Assembly: GCA_003150235.1 (NCBI GenBank)
Contig: QAMW01000049.1
Coordinates: forward strand, 1-41,607
Source: Bacteroidales bacterium
GTDB lineage: Bacteria > Bacteroidota > Bacteroidia > Bacteroidales > Muribaculaceae
Direction of reading: 5' to 3'
Length of the DNA stretch: 41,607 nucleotides
In this document: positions 25,548 through 31,900 of the stretch, in pieces
Layout: every line of letters begins with the position of its first letter
How positions within the stretch are numbered: the stretch's first letter is position 1
The notes under the pieces: generated by a model
Told to the model about the DNA's origin: nothing
Databases searched by the model: none
What the model saw: the letters and a program-made list of their open reading frames with translations, nothing else
Position numbers and translations under genes: made by a program

Positions 25548-25606
25548 CAAATTTATATATCAGATGTCCCAAAATGCGGTACAGTAAGAAAAAATTGCTA
25601 ATTTTG
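25548..25606. promoter_or_regulatory. divergent promoters with central inverted repeat
   Basis: TAAATTTG on the minus strand (25555-25548) faces the gene ending at 24330, and TAATTTTG on the plus strand (25599-25606) faces the WYL gene, only 4 nt before its ATG. Between them lies TGTCCC-N7-GGTACA (25565-25583), an imperfect inverted repeat that covers the -33 region of the plus promoter and lies just upstream of the minus one. It is a natural operator candidate for the WYL protein. Confidence 0.5.
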
Positions 25607-25610
25607 CCTT

Positions 25611-26510
25611 ATGAGGTCATCAGAAATCTTCGATGAATATGTGTGGCTTGTCGATACTATACGACGGGCTGGAAGGATTACATTTGGGGACATTTCAAGA
25701 AGTTGGGAGTATAGCCGACTCGGCAACGGTAGTCCTTTGCCACGTTCTACGTTCAATCGTCATCGTAGTGCAGTTCAAGAAATCTTTGGGATTAATATTG
25801 AATGTGACCGTTCAAATGGGAATGTGTACTATATTTCCAACGAGCATAATCTTGATTCAATGAGGAATTGGATGGTTTCATCGCTTGCGGTAAACAATAT
25901 GATTATAGAAAGCCGATCGATACATGACCGGATACTTTTCGAACCGATACCTTTTGCTGGCAATACGCTGCGTACGGTAATAGAGGCGATGAGGGAAAAT
26001 GCCCTTATCGAACTTACATATCGCGGATATGGACAACCGGAGAGGAATTATCTTATTGAACCCTATTGCATTCGTCTGTTCAATCAGCGGTGGTATATTC
26101 TTGGTCATTTTGATGATAAGTTGCGTCTTTTTTCATTTGACAGGATATTGGCTATATCTAAAAGCAACAGATTCTTCACTTTGCCGGATGATTTTGATTG
26201 CGATGCCTACTTTAATGAATACTTCGGGATGATGACTGATTCGAGAGTTAAGCTGGAACGCATTGTCATTCGTGCTCATGGACAGGAGCGCTACTATTTG
26301 CGGGATTTACCATTACATAACACACAAAAGGAGATTAATTCTACTGATTCAACTACTGATTTTGAGTTGTATCTGCGTCCTACGGCAGATTTCTTGGCAG
26401 TAATATTTTCTCGTGTCGGACGCATTGAAATAGTGTCACCAATCCATCTAAAGGAAGATCTGCTCGGTTGGTGCCAGGTCATGATAAGTCGGTTATGTGA
26501 TGAGAGTTAG
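25611..26510 (+). CDS. WYL-domain transcriptional regulator
   Basis: 299 residues. An N-terminal winged-helix region (about 1-85, with LPRSTFNRHRSAVQEIFGINI), then a central WYL domain (about 120-205: ALIELTYRGYG, YLIEPYCIRLFNQRWYILGHF, FSFDRILAI), then a C-terminal extension (about 215-299, ending in DLLGWCQVMISRL). The RWYIL segment carries the name-giving W-Y-L-type residues. WYL proteins sense nucleic acids or nucleotides and often repress phage-defence or DNA-repair genes. It is transcribed divergently from the glycosylase-like gene and probably regulates both through the inverted repeat at 25565-25583. The -7 box 4 nt before the ATG implies a leaderless message. Confidence 0.85.
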   Translation: MRSSEIFDEYVWLVDTIRRAGRITFGDISRSWEYSRLGNGSPLPRSTFNRHRSAVQEIFGINIECDRSNGNVYYISNEHNLDSMRNWMVSSLAVNNMIIESRSIHDRILFEPIPFAGNTLRTVIEAMRENALIELTYRGYGQPERNYLIEPYCIRLFNQRWYILGHFDDKLRLFSFDRILAISKSNRFFTLPDDFDCDAYFNEYFGMMTDSRVKLERIVIRAHGQERYYLRDLPLHNTQKEINSTDSTTDFELYLRPTADFLAVIFSRVGRIEIVSPIHLKEDLLGWCQVMISRLCDES

Positions 26511-26605
26511 CTATTTACTGACATTCTCCGACAAGTATTTCTGTATTTGCATAGGGAGCTATTTAGATAGCATATAAGGACATAAACCATTTTTAGACAG
26601 GTTTG

Positions 26606-26636
26606 TTGCTAATATTGGAAACTTTTGTTAACTTTG
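26606..26636 (+). promoter_or_regulatory. promoter of the toxin-antitoxin-type cassette
   Basis: TTG at 26606-26608, a 20-nt spacer, then TAACTTTG (TAnnTTTG) at 26629-26636. It lies 20 nt before the ATG at 26657. Confidence 0.65.
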
Positions 26637-26656
26637 TGCAAAATAGCATATTGACC

Positions 26657-27085
26657 ATGGCTGATAGATTTGATGAGATAGGTTCTCTGTTTCTTCAACG
26701 GAGAAAGGAACTTGGTCTCACTCAGGAGCAACTGGGGGAAAAGGTTGGTGTAACCAAGTCTGAGATATCCAAAATTGAAAATGGCAGAGGAATTACATTC
26801 GCTACGATAAATAAATTGTCGGAGGCTCTTGGTGTTGAGGCGGAGGTCAGGCTTAGAGCGACATCTCAGGTGACTAAAGACATTATCCATTATATTGTAA
26901 TGAGTCTTGGGATGTTCGCACGCAAATATAATCTTTCAAAAAAGGAAGCGTGTAATTATCTTTCTCGGTTTAAAGGATTTGAATTTGCAGTTAACAATTA
27001 TGAGGCAGAACACCAGTTGTCATTAAATGAATGTGTTGATGATATGGCTGCAATTTGTCGTAGAAATGGAGGTGCGATCCGATGA
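26657..27085 (+). CDS. HTH (XRE) domain fused to DUF3791; probable antitoxin/regulator
   Basis: 142 residues from the ATG at 26657; an upstream in-frame ATG at 26603 lies before the promoter and is rejected. Residues 5-65 are an XRE helix-turn-helix (FLQRRKELGLTQEQLGEKVG, VTKSEISKIENGRG, TINKLSEALGV). Residues about 73-138 match DUF3791 (DIIHYIVMSLGMFARKYNLS, NYLSRFKGFEFAVNNYEAEH, LNECVDDMAAICRRNG). DUF3791 proteins commonly flank DUF3990 genes, exactly as here. The first gene of three, overlapping the DUF3990 gene by 4 nt (ATGA). It probably neutralises the next product and represses the cassette. Confidence 0.8.
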   Translation: MADRFDEIGSLFLQRRKELGLTQEQLGEKVGVTKSEISKIENGRGITFATINKLSEALGVEAEVRLRATSQVTKDIIHYIVMSLGMFARKYNLSKKEACNYLSRFKGFEFAVNNYEAEHQLSLNECVDDMAAICRRNGGAIR

Positions 27086-27555
27086 AACTATATCATGGTT
27101 CTAATCAGCCGATTCATAATATTGACTTATCAAAAGGTAAAAAATACAAAGACTTTGGACAAGGCTTTTATATCACACATCTTCCGGAACAAGCAGTGTA
27201 TTGGTCTAAAAGAATATCTGATAGGTTTGGAGGAATAGCTACAGTCACAGAATTTGAATTCGATATGGATGCAGCGTTAGCGGAAGGACTTAATGTGAAG
27301 ATATTTGAAAAGCCTGACAAAGAATGGGCATTATTCGTAATGGCGAATCGCAAGCAACGCGGCGAAGATTTTAGCCATGATTATGATATTGTTATTGGCC
27401 CGGTTGCTGATGACAGGATGGCTCGGCTGTTCGGACTATATGATATGGAAATTATCGATCTCGACGCTGTCGTCGCCGGATTGATTTATAAAGACTTAAA
27501 TTCACAATACTTCTTTGCGACAGCGAGGGCTTTGAATTATTTAAAAAGAGTATGA
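27082..27555 (+). CDS. DUF3990 protein, ADP-ribosyltransferase-like; probable toxin
   Basis: 157 residues with the DUF3990 layout: KLYHGSNQPIHNIDLSKGKKY at the start (the His of YHGS), FGQGFYITHLPEQAVYWSKR (the Tyr of GFYIT), and YDIVIGPVADDRMARLFGLY. DUF3990 is related to the ADP-ribosyltransferase fold, in which these elements bind NAD; a target is not deducible. It is sandwiched between two DUF3791 genes with 4-nt overlaps on both sides (ATGA), the arrangement of a tightly coupled toxin-antitoxin unit. Toxicity is inferred from context and family, not shown by the sequence. Confidence 0.78.
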   Translation: MKLYHGSNQPIHNIDLSKGKKYKDFGQGFYITHLPEQAVYWSKRISDRFGGIATVTEFEFDMDAALAEGLNVKIFEKPDKEWALFVMANRKQRGEDFSHDYDIVIGPVADDRMARLFGLYDMEIIDLDAVVAGLIYKDLNSQYFFATARALNYLKRV

Positions 27556-27794
27556 AATCAGGCGAAAATAACTTCGAGTTTTTAGTGGAATATATCACCA
27601 CTAAAGTAGTAGAGTGGATTATACAAGATAATAATATCAGGCTTGAAGAGGCTCTACTGATGTTCCATAATTCAGCGACATTTGACAAATTATGTGAACG
27701 AAAGACTGACATGTATCTCGAAAGTCCGGCTTATGTTTATGAAATATTCAAGGAAGAACTTCGCAGAGGTACTTTGAGGGGAATGACTGAGTAG
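27552..27794 (+). CDS. DUF3791 family protein
   Basis: 80 residues. NNFEFLVEYITTKVVEWIIQ, then LEEALLMFHNSATFDKLCE and SPAYVYEIFKEELRRG fit the stand-alone DUF3791 pattern. It overlaps the DUF3990 gene by 4 nt and is the last gene of the cassette. It may be a second antitoxin or accessory subunit. No promoter of its own is visible. Confidence 0.7.
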   Translation: MKSGENNFEFLVEYITTKVVEWIIQDNNIRLEEALLMFHNSATFDKLCERKTDMYLESPAYVYEIFKEELRRGTLRGMTE

Positions 27795-28136
27795 AAATTT
27801 CGACGTTATTCCGTAACGGATTCTTCTCTGTCCTAACCCACGATGCCCTCAAAAATTTCATAGAGTCGGGTACACTATGCGATTGAGTTTGCTTCTTTTG
27901 GTTTAGTTACAATTTTTATACTATAGATGTCATTGAATAGCCGGATATATTGGTCGCAGATTGATTGTCTGTAAGTTATTAATTTATAAATCCGATTTAA
28001 GAAAATCATGTATCGTTTCCCGATTATAATCGGAAAAACGCGCATAAAATGGTGAATTTTCCGGTTGTAGTCGGCAATTAGGGGGATAGCGACGGCGTAG
28101 GGAGGCAGAAAACAGTGTGCCGGACTTTGCGCTGTG
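27795..28136. other. intergenic stretch with a short ORF remnant and a palindrome
   Basis: The first ~95 nt can be read on the plus strand, in the frame ending TGA at about 27887, as RNGFFSVLTHDALKNFIESG. This looks like a fragment of a once-longer protein with no start, and is not recognised. Further on there is a 14-bp palindrome CCGATTATAATCGG at 28020-28033, which could end the SGNH hydrolase transcript (minus). Otherwise nothing is recognised. Confidence 0.35.
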
Positions 28137-28910
28137 TCAAAAGTTAGTATTGTCGGTATTGCGGGGTGGGAGGGTGACGGAGTTGAGCCACAGGTCAGCC
28201 ATGCGGTGATGACCGGCGGGAGTGGGGTGGATGCCGTCCCATATCCAGTAGTCGGCTGGCAGATCCGGAATTGATTGGAGCCTGTGAAACATTTTGTCGT
28301 AGGGCAGATATGTTGCATGATAGTCTGCCGCAATGCGGGCAGTGATGGCGTCGAGATGCGCTATCATTGCCTCACGCTCGGAGAAGTCCTCGCGAGTGCC
28401 GGCCCAACCTGATGCGGCGGTGAAGGGCGCTCCGATGACAAATTGTACGTCGGGTAGTGAGTCGAGAGTAGTGTCGAGCAGAGAGCGGTAACGCTTCTCC
28501 CATCCCTCATAGTCAAACGGCACGGTCTTGTCGCCGTCAAGCCAGTAATGCACATCGTTGGTGCCTACAAGTATCGACACTAAATCGGGGCGATTGGCTA
28601 TGACATCGCTCTGCCAACGTGCTTCGAGATCGGCAAGAGTGTTGCCGCTGATGCCACGGTTGAGAAACCGGCGCTCGGCGCAAGGTTCCTCGCTCTCGTA
28701 TTTGCTTGCAACGAGGAACACATATCCATGTCCGTAAATATGATTTTTGTCAGTCAGCGACCTTTTTTCGGTAGGGCAAGGATAACCGACGGGATTACCC
28801 CAGTTTCCGTCGGTTATCGAATCGCCTATAAACAATATCGTGGTCGAGGAGGTGAACAATACCAGCATTGCTGCAGCAAGCGGTAAAATTGAGAATTTCT
28901 GTCGTTTCAT
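28137..28910 (-). CDS. SGNH/GDSL-type hydrolase, secreted
   Basis: 257 residues. Hydrophobic N-terminus (about 8-25, signal peptide or anchor), then block I ILFIGDSITDG with the nucleophile Ser, block II NRGISGNTLADL (Gly), block III ILVGTNDVHYW (Asn), and block V DGIHPTPAGHHRM (catalytic Asp and His). The family hydrolyses esters, often acetyl groups on glycans. Its start overlaps the stop of the alpha-2-macroglobulin gene by 4 nt (ATGA), so it is co-transcribed with and translated after that gene. The substrate is unknown. Confidence 0.88.
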   Translation of the reverse strand: MKRQKFSILPLAAAMLVLFTSSTTILFIGDSITDGNWGNPVGYPCPTEKRSLTDKNHIYGHGYVFLVASKYESEEPCAERRFLNRGISGNTLADLEARWQSDVIANRPDLVSILVGTNDVHYWLDGDKTVPFDYEGWEKRYRSLLDTTLDSLPDVQFVIGAPFTAASGWAGTREDFSEREAMIAHLDAITARIAADYHATYLPYDKMFHRLQSIPDLPADYWIWDGIHPTPAGHHRMADLWLNSVTLPPRNTDNTNF

Positions 28911-31900
28911 TGTTCCTCAACATTAATTATTGCTCCTGCAGAATGGGCTGACAGCGCGGGTGCATACTGGCTTTGGATTGATGCGACCCCGGCTGAATAT
29001 CGCCCTGCATTGTTCACATAAAGCTCGTAGCTGAGACGGTAGATGCCTTTGGGGAGATGTGTGACGAAAATACTGGTCGCTTCATCGCGGTTTTCGCGAT
29101 AGAAGCAAATACCTTCTGCATACAGCGGCTGGGGAAGTTGCTCGACAGGTTCGAAACATGCTCCCCGGTCATCTATTATCGCCACATAATCCATGTCGCG
29201 TTTCGTGATGATGGTGAGATTGACCTGCACTACATCACCTACTTTCACCGTGTCAGCGTCAAGCCATACGGTCTGGTTGCCGTCAGCCGACTTGACGAAG
29301 AGTTTCTTTTCGATTGACACGTCGTCACATGAAGCGGCTTTTATCTCTGACACCTCGCTTCTGTAGCGGCAGAACACCGCACCCCACGAAGGGATATCTT
29401 TCTGCTTAGCCACGGTGAGCATTGCCCCGGAAGGATTGAGACTACTGATATCGCGGCGGAAATATCCGAGAAGCGAATCGACACTGTCGGGTGTGACATT
29501 TTTATCGCCGACTTTTACAACGGGCACAGACACCGGCACGGTCATGTTTTTGCCGGAAAGCAGTATGGCGGCTATCGCATCGGAGGTGGCTACCGATGTG
29601 CCCCAGTTCTTTGCCTCTTTTTGCAGTATGAGCCACTGACGTATATGTTCCACGTCGGGCGATTGCGGCTCGATGGTGTTGAATGCCTCAAGAATCAGTG
29701 AAGTGGCTGCAACCTTACCCATCGACCATACGGTCATGTCGTCAAGCGATGCCCACCACATGCCTTTCTGCGAGGTCGTGGTGGCATATTCACGCAGTGA
29801 TGCGAGGATATTGCGGGCTGCAGTGCGGTACTTGTGTCCGTAAAGGAGGGTGGCGGCAAGAGCCTTCTCGGTCACGCCATATTGTTTCCAACGGGCGTTG
29901 ACCTCGGCAACGGTATTGTTTACCATGCACTGCGCGCCTGCCGGAAGTGCAATTTCCGGGTAGTCAAGGCGAATCACGGCATAGCTTAAGTCGGTCGATT
30001 GCGGATATTCCTTTATCGTTTTTGCCGCGTCACGGTCAAGATACTCGACACCGCGCCTTATCATCTCGTCAAGACGCTTGTTTGCCGGTAGAAATCCGAG
30101 ACGCTTGAGCTTGCCCATCATGCCGATAATATTTTCAGTAATCCACGGCGAGGGGTCTTTAACCTGACCTATCCATGACCATCCTCCGCGCGGAGCCTCA
30201 AGCATGGCAAGCTGCCTGATAGCCTTTTCGTAGGTGTCGGCAATCATTCCAGGGTCAAACAGCAGTGCGAGACGCTCCATCCTTTCGGTGTCGCTTTTCG
30301 CATCCATCACCCACGGGGTGCAGTTAAGAAGGATGGTTTTAAGGTCGGAATTGCGTTCAAGCATCGACACGAGCGTAGAGTCGCTGCGGTCGCTCTCATT
30401 CCACATCTTTATTGCCTCGGCTATATTGCGGTCGCTTTTCAGGATGCCATCGGCTATCGCTGCCGAGAATATCGCCGCTGATGCTGAAAGCGCGTCCTTT
30501 GCCTCCTCTTTGCGCAATCCCGGAAGGGCTGTCACGACATACCATGACGGATTATTACAGAACTGAAGTGTCACTGACGCGTCGGCAGCCATCGCGGGCA
30601 ACTGCATCTCAAATGCAGTTGAATCGGGGGAGATATAGAATGGATATGTGTCAATAACCGGGGCGATTGATGACAATACCGGAATCACACTCTGTTCGCC
30701 GTCGGCGTATGTATCGGTCGACGATTTTATGCGGTAGCCTAACGCGGTCATATCTGTTGTGGCGTTAACAGCGGTGCTTACGACAGCTGATTTACCCGCC
30801 TCGATGACTGAGTTGTAGTTATATGTAGTAAATATTGCACCGCTAAAGGGGTCGAACAGCTCGACAACAGTGTTGACCGTAGCAGTGGAGTCACTGTTGT
30901 TCATTATCGAAGCCTTGACGAGTGCCTTGTCGCCTGTGCGAAGGAAGCGCGGCATGTTGGGCTGTACCATTATCGGCTTGTTTGACAAGATTTCGCGCGC
31001 AAGGTCGGTTACGAGCAGGTCTTTAGTAAAGGCGAGTGCGCGTAGCTGCCATGTGGTGTTGGCATTAGGTGCCGTGAATGAGAAGGAGAGATTGCCGTCG
31101 CTGTCGGTGGTGAGCATCGGGCGGAAAAACGCGAGCGGAGTCTCTGCGGCGCGATACTGGAAATTGTCGGGCTTTCCGGCTGTGGGTTCGGCTGCTTCCT
31201 CTTCGACGTTCTCAACACTGTTTCCTGCATCGGCATTAACAGAGACCGCCATTTTATGTTCGGCAACCATCGGGGCTGCCATGTCGTATGACATTTCCTC
31301 TTCAACTATCGCATCTTCTGCATCATCACTCTTGGCAAGTGACCGGAACATCGCACCTGTCGCAGTAGGTCTGGCTCCATATCCGCGTATGCGAATATCT
31401 CTTGACCAACGCTGTCCCCAAAGGTCAAAAGCGGGGGCGGTGATTGCCGGGCATTTTTCCAATTTAAACCAGTTATACCAGATTATATCGTTTGATGAAA
31501 GGCGGTCGAATCCTGTAAAATTGGTGTAGAAAATGGTTGTCGCCATTCCTCTCGGAGCGATGAAAAGCCGTTGAGGATGCAACGCGTCCAGCGCCTTGGC
31601 ATACATGTCGAGGATAATTGCCGACTTCACTCCGGCGCCGTTGCGGTCGCGCACGGTGAAGGTCCATTTCTCCTCATTGCCCGGTACAATCTTGTCGCGG
31701 AAACTCTCGATTGCGAGATTGATACGCTTTATTGATGCATCGGTAACCACATTTATGTCTGATGACTCATAGCGGTAATCATAGTTGGTGGCGAGGGTAA
31801 TGCGCACTTTGTCAATGCCATCGGGGAGACGGTAGGTGAATCGGTGCATTCCTGCCTCAACTTCAAGCCATCCTTGTTCGATCATTGCGGTGTCGGAGGC

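Noticed and set aside
720..27555. A single system linking the macrodomain gene and the DUF3990 gene
   Set aside because: They are 26 kb apart with core metabolic operons between them; nothing in the sequence ties them together beyond shared ADP-ribose chemistry.
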